In this document: piece after piece, positions 18,133 through 27,444 of the stretch
Layout: each line of letters begins with the position of its first letter
Position numbering within the stretch: position 1 is the first letter of the stretch
From: Cellulomonas cellasea
Lineage (GTDB): Bacteria > Actinomycetota > Actinomycetes > Actinomycetales > Cellulomonadaceae
Length of the DNA stretch: 64,000 bases
Direction: 5' to 3'
Assembly (NCBI RefSeq): GCF_030372105.1
Contig: NZ_JAUDBQ010000002.1
Coordinates: forward strand, 62,001-126,000
The notes under the pieces: model-generated
Told to the model about the DNA's origin: nothing
What the model saw: the letters and a program-made list of their open reading frames with translations, nothing else
The model's database searches: none
Position numbers and translations under genes: made by a program

Positions 18133-18175
18133 AACGCTCCGCGAGCCGGCCACCACAGCCGGCGCGCGGAGCGTT
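18133..18175 (+). terminator. Terminator hairpin after valS
   Basis: Arms at 18133-18150 and 18158-18175 form an 18-bp stem with one mismatch around the seven-base loop caccaca. There is no U-tract, as is usual in this GC-rich group. Confidence 0.8.
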
Positions 18176-18230
18176 CGTGCTGGCTGGAGATCGCAGGCGC
18201 GCGGGACCGAGGTCCTGCGCGTCGCCGACT

Positions 18231-18259
18231 TTGGATATATACGGTTCCTGCTGCATACT
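18231..18259 (+). promoter_or_regulatory. Promoter of the polar amino-acid ABC operon
   Basis: TTGGAT (18231-18236) and CATACT (18254-18259) are separated by exactly 17 bases and lie 35 bases before the start codon. The expected transcription start is near 18266. The palindrome at 18244-18270 covers the spacer, the -10 box and the start point. Confidence 0.6.
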
Positions 18260-18270
18260 CATGCAGGAAC
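18244..18270. promoter_or_regulatory. Inverted repeat, probable operator of the amino-acid ABC operon
   Basis: Perfect 8-bp arms gttcctgc (18244-18251) and gcaggaac (18263-18270) flank an 11-base centre, over the -10 and start point of the promoter. Binding there would block transcription. No regulator gene is adjacent, so the repressor is unknown. Confidence 0.55.
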
Positions 18271-18293
18271 TGCACCGCCGTGAGAGGACCCCC

Positions 18294-19088
18294 ATGAACA
18301 CCGCCGCCCGCCTGGCCCCCCTGGGCCTCGCCGCCCTGCTCGCGCTGACCGCCTGCGGGTCGGGTGAGCAGGCGACCTCCGACAGCGGGGTGCCCCTCGT
18401 CTCCGAGGGCCAGCTCACCGTCTGCGTGAACCCCCCGTTCGAGCCCTTCGCGTACACCGACGACTCCGGCGAGGTCGTCGGCCTCGACATGGACATCGTC
18501 AACGAGGTCGCGAAGGACCTGGGCGTCGAGCTCGTCACGAAGGTCTCCGCGTTCGAGACGATGCAGTCCGGCACGGACCTCGACACCGGCAGCTGCGACC
18601 TGGTGACCTCCGGCATGACGATCACGCCCGAGCGCGAGGCCAAGCTCGACTTCTCCGAGCCGTACTTCGACGCCGACCAGGGCCTCCTCGTGGCCGCGGA
18701 CTCCGGCATCACCGGCGTCGACGGCCTCGCGGGCAAGACCGTCGCCGTCCAGCAGGCGACCACCGGCGAGACCTGGGCCGAGGAGAACGGCCTGACCGTC
18801 GTGCAGTTCGAGGAGCTCGGCCTGCAGATCAAGGCCCTCGAGACCGGCCAGGTCGACGCCGTCGTCAACGACATCGCCGTGCTCGGCCCGTACGCCTCCG
18901 GCGACCTCGAGGTCGCGGCCACGTTCCCCACGGGCGAGCAGTACGGCATCGGCGTCAAGACGGGCAGCACCGCGCTCCTCGACGCCGTCAACGCCACCCT
19001 CGACCGGATCCGCGAGGACGGCACGTACGACGCGCTGTACACCGCGCGCATCGGCACCGCCCCCAGCACCGCCTCCTCGGAGGGCTGA
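18294..19088 (+). CDS. Polar amino-acid ABC transporter, substrate-binding lipoprotein
   Basis: 264 aa, ATG at 18294 with GAGAGGA upstream. The signal peptide ends in lipobox LTAC (Cys18). The mature part is a family 3 binding protein: LTVCVNPPFEPFAYTDDSGEVVGLDMDI, the SGMTITPEREAKLDFSEPYF hinge motif and KTVAVQQATTGETWAEE. These features match glutamate, glutamine, cystine or arginine binders; the ligand is not resolved. It is first in a three-gene operon, one base before the permease gene. Confidence 0.9.
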   Translation: MNTAARLAPLGLAALLALTACGSGEQATSDSGVPLVSEGQLTVCVNPPFEPFAYTDDSGEVVGLDMDIVNEVAKDLGVELVTKVSAFETMQSGTDLDTGSCDLVTSGMTITPEREAKLDFSEPYFDADQGLLVAADSGITGVDGLAGKTVAVQQATTGETWAEENGLTVVQFEELGLQIKALETGQVDAVVNDIAVLGPYASGDLEVAATFPTGEQYGIGVKTGSTALLDAVNATLDRIREDGTYDALYTARIGTAPSTASSEG

Positions 19089-19089
19089 C

Positions 19090-19926
19090 ATGACGACGAC
19101 GCAGCAGCTCGCGCGACCGGGCTCCCGCCAGCGCACGATGAGCCCGCGCCGCCGAGCGCGCCTCTCGCGGGCGATCCAGTACACCGTGCTGCTCGTCGTC
19201 CTCGCGGCCGTGGTGGTCGCCGCCGACTGGGACCGCGTCGGCGAGACGATGTTCAACCCGACGGTCGCCCGGGAGATGCTCCCCAGCCTCGGGCAGGCGA
19301 TGGGCAACACGATCGTCTACACGATCGCCGCGTTCGCCGTCGGCCTCAGCCTGGGCACCGTGCTCGCGCTCATGAAGCTGTCGAGCGTGCGGGTGTACCG
19401 GTGGATCGCCACGCTGTACATCGAGTTCTTCCGCGGCATCCCCGCGCTGCTCGTGGTGCTCACGGTGGGCTTCGCCGTCCCGATCGCGTTCGACGTGCGG
19501 ATCAGCTCGCTGACCGCGAAGGTCGCGATCGGGCTCGGCATGGTCTCGGCCGCATACATCGCCGAGACCCTGCGCGCCGGGATCCAGGCGGTCCCGAAGG
19601 GCCAGATCGAGGCCGCGCGGTCGCTCGGCATGTCGCAGGCCCGCACGATGGCGGTCGTCGTCATCCCGCAGGCCTTCCGCATCGTGCTCCCCCCGATGAC
19701 CAACGAGGTCATCCTGCTCACCAAGGACACCTCACTGGTCTTCCTGCTCGGCATGACGGCCGCGCAGTACGACCTGACGAAGATCGGCCGCGAGGCGCTC
19801 ACCAGCGCCACCGGCGGGCTCACCGGGCTGTTCGTGGTCGGCGCGTGCTACCTGTGCCTGACCATCCCGCTCGGGCTGCTGGCCCGCTGGCTCGAGAACC
19901 GCTCCGGAAAGGGCCGCCGCGCATGA
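19090..19926 (+). CDS. Polar amino-acid ABC transporter, permease
   Basis: 278 aa, ATG at 19090. It is a HisMQ/GlnP-type membrane protein with about five helices. Family marks are [44 protein letters not shown] (EAA loop contacting the ATPase) and [18 protein letters not shown]. It probably works as a homodimer because no second permease gene is present. It overlaps the ATPase start by ATGA. Confidence 0.92.
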   Translation: MTTTQQLARPGSRQRTMSPRRRARLSRAIQYTVLLVVLAAVVVAADWDRVGETMFNPTVAREMLPSLGQAMGNTIVYTIAAFAVGLSLGTVLALMKLSSVRVYRWIATLYIEFFRGIPALLVVLTVGFAVPIAFDVRISSLTAKVAIGLGMVSAAYIAETLRAGIQAVPKGQIEAARSLGMSQARTMAVVVIPQAFRIVLPPMTNEVILLTKDTSLVFLLGMTAAQYDLTKIGREALTSATGGLTGLFVVGACYLCLTIPLGLLARWLENRSGKGRRA

Positions 19927-20744
19927 CCTCCGCCTCTGCCACCCCCACCGCTCCCCCGGCGGGCTCCTCGCCCGCGCCTGCGCCCATCGTGACCGTCTCC
20001 GGGCTGCGCAAGTCCTTCGGCGAGCGCGAGGTGCTGCGCGGCATCGACCTGGAGGTCCGCGCCGGCGAGGTCGTCTGCATCGTGGGGCCGTCCGGCTCCG
20101 GGAAGTCGACGCTGCTGCGCTGCGTGAACCTGCTGGAGCAGCCCACCGACGGCCGCATCGAGGTGCTGGGCGCCGAGGTCACCGACCCCGACGTCGACCT
20201 GGACCTGGTCCGCACGCATGTCGGCATGGTGTTCCAGCAGTTCAACCTGTTCACCCACCGCACCGTCCTGGACAACTGCACCATCGCCCAGCGCGGGGTG
20301 CTCAAGCGCTCCCGCGCCGAGGCCGAGCGCATCGCCCTGGCGAACCTCGAGCGGGTGGGCCTGGCCGACCGCGCCCACGCCATGCCCGCACAGCTCTCCG
20401 GCGGCCAGCAGCAGCGCGTGGCGATCGCCCGCGCGCTGTCCATGGACCCCCAGCTCATGCTGTTCGACGAGCCGACCTCCGCACTGGACCCCGAGCTGGT
20501 CGGCGATGTGCTGGGCGTCATGCGCGACCTCGCCGAGGGCGGCATGACCATGCTCGTGGTCACGCATGAGATGGCGTTCGCCCGCGAGGTCGGCGACCGG
20601 GTCGTCTTCATGGACGACGGCGTGATCGTCGAGTCGGGGCCCGCGGACCAGGTCATCAGCGCGCCGCAGGAGGAGCGCACGCGCGCGTTCCTGCAGCGTG
20701 TGCTCGATCCCACGCACCAGCGCACGGCCACTGGCGCCGACTGA
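19923..20744 (+). CDS. Polar amino-acid ABC transporter, ATP-binding protein
   Basis: 273 aa from ATG at 19923, overlapping the permease stop. It is a GlnQ/HisP-type ATPase: Walker [11 protein letters not shown]-loop VFQQFNLF, signature LSGGQQQR, Walker [15 protein letters not shown] and switch His in VTHEMAFA. About 22 Pro/Ala/Ser residues precede the ATPase core. It completes the importer encoded by the two preceding genes. Confidence 0.93.
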   Translation: MTSASATPTAPPAGSSPAPAPIVTVSGLRKSFGEREVLRGIDLEVRAGEVVCIVGPSGSGKSTLLRCVNLLEQPTDGRIEVLGAEVTDPDVDLDLVRTHVGMVFQQFNLFTHRTVLDNCTIAQRGVLKRSRAEAERIALANLERVGLADRAHAMPAQLSGGQQQRVAIARALSMDPQLMLFDEPTSALDPELVGDVLGVMRDLAEGGMTMLVVTHEMAFAREVGDRVVFMDDGVIVESGPADQVISAPQEERTRAFLQRVLDPTHQRTATGAD

Positions 20745-20796
20745 CCGCCGACGGCACTAAGGTCGTCGGGTCAGATTTCACAGCACTGGAGCAGCC

Positions 20797-22647
20797 ATGC
20801 CCGAGTTCCACACCCCGTCACCGGTCGACATCGACCCCGCGTGGAGCATCAGCTCGCTGCTCGCCCGACGCGCCGCGCAAGATCCCCACGGCACCCTGAT
20901 CGAGCGCTCCACCGGGCTCGGCGGCACGTGGACGCCGGTCACGGCCGCGGCGTTCGCCGCCGAGGTCACCGCCGTCGCCAAGGGCCTCGTCGCCCGGGGC
21001 ATCGAGGTCGGCGACAAGGTCGCGATCATGTCGCGCACCCGGTACGAGTGGAGCCTGGTCGACTTCGCGGTGTGGGCGGCCGGCGGGGTCGTCGTCCCGG
21101 TGTACGAGACGTCCTCGGCGGAGCAGGTGGGCTGGATCTTCTCCGACGCGTCGGTCCGCCTCGCTGTCGTCGAGACGTCCGCGCACGCCGCGGTCGCGCA
21201 GCAGGGCGTCGGCGGCCTGGACGGCGTGCTGGTCATCGACGAGGGCGGTATCGGCGCGCTGATCCGCGAGGGCGCGGACGTGCCCGACGAGGAGGTCGCG
21301 CGCCGCACGGCCCTGGCCACTGGCGACGACCTCGCCACGATCATCTACACCTCCGGGACCACCGGCCGCCCCAAGGGCGTCGAGCTGACCCACGGGAACT
21401 TCGTGTCGCTGGTGCTCGCCGCCATCGGCTCCCTCGGGCAGATCTGCTCGGTCCCCGGCGCCCGCACGCTGCTGTTCATGCCGCTCGCGCACGTCTTCGC
21501 GCGCTTCATCTCCGTGCTGTGCGTCGCCAGCGGCGCGGTGATCGGGCACACCCCCGACACCCGCAACCTCATCGCCGACCTGGCGGCCTTCCGGCCGTCC
21601 TTCGTGCTGGCCGTGCCGCGCGTCTTCGAGAAGGTGTACAACTCCGCCGAGCAGAAGGCCGGCTCGGGCGCCCGGCTCAAGCTCTTCCGGTGGGCGGCCA
21701 AGGTCGCGATCACCTCCTCGCGCGCCGCGGACGACCCGGCCGGCCCCAGCGTCGTCCTGCGCGCCCAGCAGGCACTGGCGGGGGCCCTGGTGCACCGCAA
21801 GCTCCGCACGGTGCTCGGCGGCAACCTGCAGTACGCCATCTCCGGCGGGGCCCCGCTCGGCGAGCGCCTCGGCCACTTCTACCGTGGCATCGGCGTCCTG
21901 GTGCTCGAGGGCTACGGCCTCACCGAGACCACAGCCCCCACCACCGTGAATCCGCCGGAGCTGCTCAAGGTCGGCACCGTGGGCCCGCCGTTCGCCGGCA
22001 CGTGGGTGCGCACCGATGACGACGGGCAGATCCTCGTCAAGGGCCCGCACGTCTTCCGCGGCTACCACAACAACCCCGAGGCGACCGCCGAGGCGCTCGT
22101 CGACGGCTGGTTCCGCACCGGCGACATCGGCACGCTCGACGCGGACGGCTACCTGCGCATCACGGGCCGGTCCAAGGAGATCATCGTGACCGCCGGCGGC
22201 AAGAACGTCGCGCCCGCCGTGCTCGAGGACCGCCTGCGGGGCCACCCCCTCGTCAGCCAGGTCGTCGTCGTCGGCGACGGGAAGCCGTTCATCGGCGCCC
22301 TCGTGACCCTCGACGCCGACATGCTCTCCGGCTGGCTCGCGTCCCACGGGCTGCCCGCCATGGACGTCGCAGCGGCCGCGGCGCACCCGCAGGTCGTCGC
22401 CGCGATCAACCGCGCGGCCGAGCGGGCCAACGCGGCGGTGTCCCGCGCCGAGTCGATCCGCAAGGTCCGCATCCTCACGCTCGACTTCACCGAGGCCAAC
22501 GGGTACCTCACCCCCTCGCTCAAGGTGAAGCGCGGCGTGGTGCTCCGCGAGTTCGCGGCGGACATCGAGGGCCTGTACGTCGATGACCGCACCCCCGCCG
22601 AGCAGGAGGGCAAGCGTCCGCTGGGCCTCAAGCCCGGCTCCCGCTAA
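20797..22647 (+). CDS. Long-chain fatty acid--CoA ligase (AMP-forming), FadD15-like
   Basis: 616 aa, ATG at 20797 with GGAG nine bases upstream. It activates fatty acids to acyl-CoA through an acyl-adenylate. Motifs are IIYTSGTTGRPKGVELTHGN (P-loop A3), GYGLTETTAP (A5), DGWFRTGDIGTLDADGYLRITGR (A7/A8) and YLTPSLKVKRG with the C-terminal catalytic Lys (A10). Length and layout fit the actinobacterial FadD15 type. It stands alone behind the amino-acid ABC operon. Confidence 0.92.
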   Translation: MPEFHTPSPVDIDPAWSISSLLARRAAQDPHGTLIERSTGLGGTWTPVTAAAFAAEVTAVAKGLVARGIEVGDKVAIMSRTRYEWSLVDFAVWAAGGVVVPVYETSSAEQVGWIFSDASVRLAVVETSAHAAVAQQGVGGLDGVLVIDEGGIGALIREGADVPDEEVARRTALATGDDLATIIYTSGTTGRPKGVELTHGNFVSLVLAAIGSLGQICSVPGARTLLFMPLAHVFARFISVLCVASGAVIGHTPDTRNLIADLAAFRPSFVLAVPRVFEKVYNSAEQKAGSGARLKLFRWAAKVAITSSRAADDPAGPSVVLRAQQALAGALVHRKLRTVLGGNLQYAISGGAPLGERLGHFYRGIGVLVLEGYGLTETTAPTTVNPPELLKVGTVGPPFAGTWVRTDDDGQILVKGPHVFRGYHNNPEATAEALVDGWFRTGDIGTLDADGYLRITGRSKEIIVTAGGKNVAPAVLEDRLRGHPLVSQVVVVGDGKPFIGALVTLDADMLSGWLASHGLPAMDVAAAAAHPQVVAAINRAAERANAAVSRAESIRKVRILTLDFTEANGYLTPSLKVKRGVVLREFAADIEGLYVDDRTPAEQEGKRPLGLKPGSR

Positions 22648-22668
22648 CCCCCGCCGAGCCTCCCACCC

Positions 22669-22710
22669 GACGCCGCCGTGCCCCGCTGACCTGCGGGGCA
22701 CGGCGGCGTC
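22669..22710. terminator. Bidirectional terminator between fadD-like and baeRF-like genes
   Basis: A perfect 18-bp stem (22669-22686 and 22693-22710) with loop tgacct lies between two convergent genes. It can serve both strands. Confidence 0.85.
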
Positions 22711-22722
22711 TGGCGTTGACGG

Positions 22723-23919
22723 TCAGCTGACGCTGCGCAGCCGGTTGGTGTCGGCGGACTGGCTCGGCACCGACGTGCTGGGCGTGGAGTCGTCCGACCA
22801 CCGCAGCACCGCGCCCACGCCGTCCATGAGCTCCACCGAGCCGTTGTCGGCGAAGGTCAGGCCGGCGTCCTGGGCCACCGCAGCGCGCACCAGCGCGACA
22901 TCGGCGGGGACCAGCCCGGCGTCGCCGCCCGCCCCCATCGACTCGAGCTCCTCGCGTGACACGGCGATCTCCAACGGGTCCTTGTCGATCCACAGCCGCG
23001 CCTCGCGCAGGACCGATCCCGGCTGCAGCGAGTCTGCCGCGAAGAGCAGCTCCTGAACCTGCCCGCGCCGCAGGACGTCGACGACATCGGCCAGCGCGGT
23101 CACCGCCCCCTCGCCCCGTCCGTGCCCGATGCGGTACTGCTCGAGGATGCGCTCCTTGCGCCGGGCCCGGTGCTCGCGCAGCGTCTCCTCGACGTTCGCC
23201 CGGAACGCCTCCTGGTTCACGCCGTCCGCGCGCGAGCCGCCGGGCACCACCACGAGCCGCTCGCGCACATGGTGGCCGACGGCATCCCGCACCAGCCCCA
23301 CCGCCCGGATGTCGCCGGTGAGCAGCACCAGCTCCGGCGAGCGCTCACTGACCTGGCGGTCCAGCTCGGCGGCGATCGACTGCGCGTTGCGCTCCCAGGA
23401 GTCCTCCGCGCGGGTCTCCATGCGCCGTTGGGACGCGCCGCCCTCCCGGACCTTGTGCAGCACGTCGTGGTCGCCCTCGACGACCTCGGACTCGGCCACC
23501 TTCAAGCCGGACCAGTCAGACCAGCTCAACTCCGCGCCCTGCCGGTCGACCTCGACGAGCAGGAACCGCGTCCCCTCGTCCCCCGCCTGCGCCGCGGGCA
23601 GCAGCACCGGGACGGGTCCCAGCGTCGCCTGCGACTGGGCGGGTGACGCGGCCAGGACCCTGTCGACCACCACCCCTTCGGCGTCGGCGATGATGACCCG
23701 TCCATGGGAGCCCAGCACACCCGTCGGCTGGGCGACGAGCTCGCCGATGTCCTCCATCACCGAGATCGGCGCCCCCTGCTGCTCCAGGTCGCGACGCAAG
23801 GCCCGCCACCTGTCCAGGGAGTCCGTGCCACCGGCGGTGTTCGCGGCTGTCGAGTCGAGGTACACCGTGGTGAACGGCGCCGGGCGTCCGAGCAGGGGCT
23901 TGAGCCATTGCAGATCCAT
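22723..23919 (-). CDS. baeRF/Vms1-like protein (Rv2629-type, eRF1-related)
   Basis: 398 aa from ATG at 23919. It begins MDLQWLKPLLGRPAPFTTVYLDS, typical of actinobacterial eRF1-like proteins now grouped with Vms1/ANKZF1 peptidyl-tRNA hydrolases. A middle region (ELVLLTGDIRAVGLVRDAVGHH) and the C-terminal eL8-like region (VQELLFAADSLQPGS) are visible. A role in ribosome rescue or stress dormancy is suggested by the family only. No GGQ tripeptide is visible, so release-factor catalysis of the classical type is not supported. Confidence 0.75.
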   Translation of the reverse strand: MDLQWLKPLLGRPAPFTTVYLDSTAANTAGGTDSLDRWRALRRDLEQQGAPISVMEDIGELVAQPTGVLGSHGRVIIADAEGVVVDRVLAASPAQSQATLGPVPVLLPAAQAGDEGTRFLLVEVDRQGAELSWSDWSGLKVAESEVVEGDHDVLHKVREGGASQRRMETRAEDSWERNAQSIAAELDRQVSERSPELVLLTGDIRAVGLVRDAVGHHVRERLVVVPGGSRADGVNQEAFRANVEETLREHRARRKERILEQYRIGHGRGEGAVTALADVVDVLRRGQVQELLFAADSLQPGSVLREARLWIDKDPLEIAVSREELESMGAGGDAGLVPADVALVRAAVAQDAGLTFADNGSVELMDGVGAVLRWSDDSTPSTSVPSQSADTNRLRSVS

Positions 23920-24031
23920 AGAAGCAGCGCCTCCGGGGGTCGAGGATGTACCCGGCCGCGGCCTCCACGGCCGGGTGCTGACCTCTCCACCTTCTGCCAG
24001 AAGTGGCGCGCCCGCCACCCGCCGGGGCGGT

Positions 24032-24349
24032 TCAGTCCTCTCCTGCCGGCCCGTTCGCGATCTCCTCGTGGTGCCGGATGACCTCCTCGACGATGAACGC
24101 GAGGAACTTCTCCGCGAACACGGGGTCGAGGTCGGCCTCATGTGCCAGGTCCCGCAGCCGGGCCACCTGACGGGCCTCCCGGCCCGGGTCCGACGGCGGC
24201 AGCCCGCGGGCGGCCTTCAGGACTCCGACCTGCTGCGTCGCTTTGAAGCGCTCGGCAAGCAGGTAGACCAGCGCGGCGTCGATGTTGTCGATGCTGCCGC
24301 GGAGCCGGAGCAGCTCGGGGGGCAGCTCGTGGGGGGTCGAGTCGTTCAC
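24032..24349 (-). CDS. Monofunctional chorismate mutase, AroQ fold
   Basis: 105 aa, ATG at 24349. It is an all-helical AroQ domain converting chorismate to prephenate for Phe/Tyr synthesis. Visible signatures are [21 protein letters not shown] (active-site Arg), [23 protein letters not shown] (Lys and the D-x-x-R-E helix) and [12 protein letters not shown] at the end. There is no signal peptide, so it is cytoplasmic. The size matches the small actinobacterial mutase, which is often activated by DAHP synthase. Confidence 0.9.
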   Translation of the reverse strand: MNDSTPHELPPELLRLRGSIDNIDAALVYLLAERFKATQQVGVLKAARGLPPSDPGREARQVARLRDLAHEADLDPVFAEKFLAFIVEEVIRHHEEIANGPAGED

Positions 24350-24395
24350 ATGTCGATCCTAGGCGTGGGCGATGGGCCCGCCTGGGACCCTGCCG

Positions 24396-25682
24396 TCAGG
24401 CCGACTTCTCGCGCGGCGTCCGCTTGGTGCTCGGCGCCTCGCGCGGGACGAGCGTCGGGTTGACGTTCTCGAGCACCACCTCGCGCGTGATGACGACACG
24501 TTCCACGTCGTCGCGGCTCGGCACCTCGAACATCACCTGCTGCAGGACCTCTTCCATGATGGCCCGCAGCCCACGAGCCCCCGTGCCGCGCAGCAGCGCC
24601 TGGTCCGCGATGGCCGTGACCGCGTCGTCGGTGAACTCCAGCTCGACGCCGTCGATCTCGAACATGCGCTGGTACTGCTTGACCAGCGCGTTGCGCGGCT
24701 CGGTGAGGATCCGCACCAGCGCGCCCCGGTCCAGCGGGGAGACGGTGGTGATGACGGGCACGCGTCCGATGAACTCGGGGATCAGCCCGAACTTCAGCAG
24801 GTCCTCGGGCATGACCTCGTCGTACACGTCGATGTCGTCGGCGGAGTGCAGCGGCGCCCCGAAGCCGATCCCCCGACGGCCCGCGCGGGAGGTGATGATC
24901 TCCTCCAGGCCCGCGAAGGCCCCGGCCACGATGAACAGCACGTTCGTCGTGTCGATCTGGATGAACTCCTGGTGCGGGTGCTTGCGCCCGCCCTGCGGCG
25001 GCACCGACGCCGTGGTCCCCTCGAGGATCTTCAGCAGCGCCTGCTGCACGCCCTCGCCGGAGACGTCACGCGTGATCGACGGGTTCTCGCTCTTGCGGGC
25101 GATCTTGTCGACCTCGTCGATGTAGATGATGCCCGTCTCGGCCCGCTTGACGTCGTAGTCGGCGGCCTGGATGAGCTTGAGCAGGATGTTCTCGACGTCC
25201 TCGCCGACGTAGCCCGCCTCGGTCAGCGCCGTGGCGTCCGCGATGGCGAACGGGACGTTCAGCATCTTCGCGAGAGTCTGCGCGAGGTACGTCTTGCCGC
25301 AGCCCGTGGGGCCGATCAGCAGGATGTTCGACTTCGCGAGCTCGATCGCGTCCTCGCCGGCGGAGCCCGGGGCGCGGTTCTGCTCGCCCGCCTGGATCCG
25401 CTTGTAGTGGTTGTACACCGCGACGGCGAGGGACCGCTTGGCGGGCTCCTGCCCGACGATGTACTCCTCGAGGAAGGCGAAGATCTCCTTCGGCTTCGGC
25501 AGGTCCACCATGCCCACCTCGGTGGACTCGGCGAGCTCCTCCTCGATGATCTCGTTGCACAGGTCGATGCACTCGTCGCAGATGTAGACCCCAGGGCCCG
25601 CGATCAGCTTCTTGACCTGCTTCTGGGACTTGCCGCAGAACGAGCACTTGAGGAGATCGGCCCCGTCCCCGATGCGAGCCAC
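24396..25682 (-). CDS. clpX: ATP-dependent Clp protease, unfoldase subunit ClpX
   Basis: 428 aa from GTG at 25682, preceded by AGAAGGGGA. The in-frame extension upstream lacks the conserved MARIGDG start. The N-terminal zinc-binding domain has four Cys (CSFC near 13 and CDEC near 36). The AAA+ core has Walker A GPTGCGKT, Walker [10 protein letters not shown], the sensor regions and the ClpP-docking IGF loop (RGIGFGAP). It unfolds tagged substrates and feeds them to ClpP1P2. It is separated from clpP2 by a terminator, so it probably has its own promoter. Confidence 0.97.
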   Translation of the reverse strand: MARIGDGADLLKCSFCGKSQKQVKKLIAGPGVYICDECIDLCNEIIEEELAESTEVGMVDLPKPKEIFAFLEEYIVGQEPAKRSLAVAVYNHYKRIQAGEQNRAPGSAGEDAIELAKSNILLIGPTGCGKTYLAQTLAKMLNVPFAIADATALTEAGYVGEDVENILLKLIQAADYDVKRAETGIIYIDEVDKIARKSENPSITRDVSGEGVQQALLKILEGTTASVPPQGGRKHPHQEFIQIDTTNVLFIVAGAFAGLEEIITSRAGRRGIGFGAPLHSADDIDVYDEVMPEDLLKFGLIPEFIGRVPVITTVSPLDRGALVRILTEPRNALVKQYQRMFEIDGVELEFTDDAVTAIADQALLRGTGARGLRAIMEEVLQQVMFEVPSRDDVERVVITREVVLENVNPTLVPREAPSTKRTPREKSA

Positions 25683-25834
25683 GTCCGTCCCCTTCTCTCG
25701 TGTCGCCTCCGCCCGGCGGGCGGTGCGGTCATCCGCGGCCCCGCGCCCGAGTTGGACGCTTGACCGTGCTCCCACCATTGCACACCACGGACGCCGCCAT
25801 GTCAGCCCGCCGGGCCGCAGCGCCCCCGACATGT
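25683..25834 (-). other. clpX upstream region
   Basis: 152 bases between the clpX start and the clpP2 terminator. I found no convincing -35/-10 pair or known ClgR box by eye, although the terminator upstream implies a promoter here. Confidence 0.3.
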
Positions 25835-25867
25835 CCCGGCCGGGCCCCGCGCGGGGGCCCGGCCGGG
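25835..25867 (-). terminator. Terminator after clpP1-clpP2
   Basis: A perfect 14-bp stem (25835-25848 and 25854-25867) with loop gcgcg lies six bases beyond the clpP2 stop on the minus strand. Confidence 0.8.
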
Positions 25868-25873
25868 ATCAGG

Positions 25874-26575
25874 TCAGGACGGCTCGACGGTGGTGGCGAC
25901 GGCGCCCTTGCGGGACGCCAGCACCTGGTCGATCAGGCCGTACTCGAGGGCCTGCGCCGCCGTGAGGATCTTGTCGCGCTCGATGTCCTGGCGGATCTGC
26001 TCCACCGGACGGCTCGTGTGGTGCGCGAGGGTCTCCTCGAGCCACTCCCGCATCCGGATCAGCTCGTTGGCGTGGATCTCGATGTCGGACGCCTGCGCGT
26101 AGCCACCGTTCTCCATCGCCGGCTGGTGGATGAGCACGCGGGCGTTCGGCAGCGCGAGGCGCTTGCCGGGCGTCCCCGCCGCGAGCAGCACGGCGGCGGC
26201 CGAGGCGGCCTGCCCCAGGCAGACCGTCATGATGTGCGGCTTGACGTACTGCATCGTGTCGTAGATCGCCGTGAGCGCGGTGAACGAGCCGCCGGGCGAG
26301 TTGATGTACAGCGTGATGTCGCGGTCCGGGTCGCTGCTCTCCAGCACCAGGAGCTGGGCCATCACGTCGTCGGCGGACGCGTCGTCCACCTGCACGCCGA
26401 GGAACACGATGCGGTCCTCGAAGAGCTTGGTGTAGGGGTCCTGGCGCTTGAAGCCGTAGGCCGTGCGCTCCTCGAACTGGGGCAGCACGTAGCGGCTGCT
26501 CGGGGACGCGGGCGCCGCGCCTCCGAAGCCGCTCAAACGCCCGGCGCGGGCGATGAACTGGGACTCGATGCTCAC
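25874..26575 (-). CDS. clpP2: ATP-dependent Clp protease proteolytic subunit ClpP2
   Basis: 233 aa from GTG at 26575, with AGGAG eight bases upstream. It is a serine peptidase of the ClpP family: [11 protein letters not shown] oxyanion loop, nucleophile Ser in [13 protein letters not shown], catalytic His in ARVLIHQPA, and Asp in [15 protein letters not shown]. The N-terminal extension before [10 protein letters not shown] is typical of actinobacterial ClpP2. It forms a mixed tetradecamer with ClpP1 and docks ClpX. The gene is 43 bp downstream of clpP1. Confidence 0.96.
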   Translation of the reverse strand: MSIESQFIARAGRLSGFGGAAPASPSSRYVLPQFEERTAYGFKRQDPYTKLFEDRIVFLGVQVDDASADDVMAQLLVLESSDPDRDITLYINSPGGSFTALTAIYDTMQYVKPHIMTVCLGQAASAAAVLLAAGTPGKRLALPNARVLIHQPAMENGGYAQASDIEIHANELIRMREWLEETLAHHTSRPVEQIRQDIERDKILTAAQALEYGLIDQVLASRKGAVATTVEPS

Positions 26576-26618
26576 TGGGGTTCTCCTCGTGTCTCGCGGT
26601 GGTCGGTCGGCAGCCCGG

Positions 26619-27242
26619 TCAGGAGCTCTCCGTGCCACCACCGCCCGTGACGGCGCCGGATGTGGTGACGACGTGGTCGATGAAGCCGTACTCGAGCGCC
26701 TCGGTCGCGGTGAACCACCGGTCACGATCGGAGTCGGAGTTGATCTGCTCGGGCGTCTTGCCCGTCTGCTCGGCGGTGAGCTCCGCGAGCGTCTTCTTCA
26801 TGTGCATGATCAGCTGCGCGTTGATCCGCACATCCGTGGCCGTGCCGCTGATGCCGCCCGACGGCTGGTGCATCATCACGCGGGCGTGCGGCGTGGCGTA
26901 ACGCTTGCCCTTGGCGCCCGACGAGAGCAGGAACTGCCCCATCGAGGCGGCCATGCCCATCGCGATCGTCGCGACGTCCGGGCCGATGTACTGCATGGTG
27001 TCGTAGATCGCCATGCCCGCGGTGATGGAGCCGCCGGGCGAGTTGATGTACAGCCAGATGTCCTTCTCAGGGTCCTCGGCTGCCAGCAGCATCATCTGGG
27101 CGCAGATGGCGTTCGCGTTCTCGTCGCGGACCTCCGTGCCGAGCCAGATGATGCGTTCACGCAGCAGCCGGTTGTAGATGCTGTCGTTGAGGCCGAGCCC
27201 CGCAGAGTCGGCCCGGGCGATCCCCGGCGTGTGGTCGTTCAC
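26619..27242 (-). CDS. clpP1: ATP-dependent Clp protease proteolytic subunit ClpP1
   Basis: 207 aa from GTG at 27242, with GAGGGAG upstream. The Ser-His-Asp triad lies in [20 protein letters not shown] and [28 protein letters not shown] marks the handle helix region. In actinobacteria ClpP1 and ClpP2 are both required for activity and are normally essential. It is the first gene of the clpP1P2 operon, downstream of the tig terminator. Confidence 0.96.
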   Translation of the reverse strand: MNDHTPGIARADSAGLGLNDSIYNRLLRERIIWLGTEVRDENANAICAQMMLLAAEDPEKDIWLYINSPGGSITAGMAIYDTMQYIGPDVATIAMGMAASMGQFLLSSGAKGKRYATPHARVMMHQPSGGISGTATDVRINAQLIMHMKKTLAELTAEQTGKTPEQINSDSDRDRWFTATEALEYGFIDHVVTTSGAVTGGGGTESS

Positions 27243-27391
27243 GAAGGCTCCCTCGTCAGACTGTGTCGGCCGGACCCCGGATCACCCGAGTCCTGGCCCC
27301 TGCACGTGCTGCGACCCTAACGCGGCGCACCTGCCCCGAACGTCCCGCCGAGGCGTCTTTTCGCTGACGGCGCACACCGCCGCCCGGGCGC

Positions 27392-27430
27392 GGCGAAGGC
27401 CCCGCACCATGGGGGTGCGGGGCCTTCGCC
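27392..27430 (-). terminator. Terminator after tig
   Basis: A perfect 17-bp stem (27392-27408 and 27414-27430) with loop atggg lies 15 bases past the tig stop. It insulates tig from clpP1. Confidence 0.85.
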
Positions 27431-27444
27431 GATTCAGCTGTGGA

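Noticed and set aside
14556-19310. A minus-strand open frame of over 1500 codons antisense to valS and the amino-acid ABC genes
   Set aside because: Composition is Arg/Gly/Ala/His-rich with no domain, and the opposite strand encodes clear ValRS and transporter proteins. Long antisense frames are normal at this GC content.
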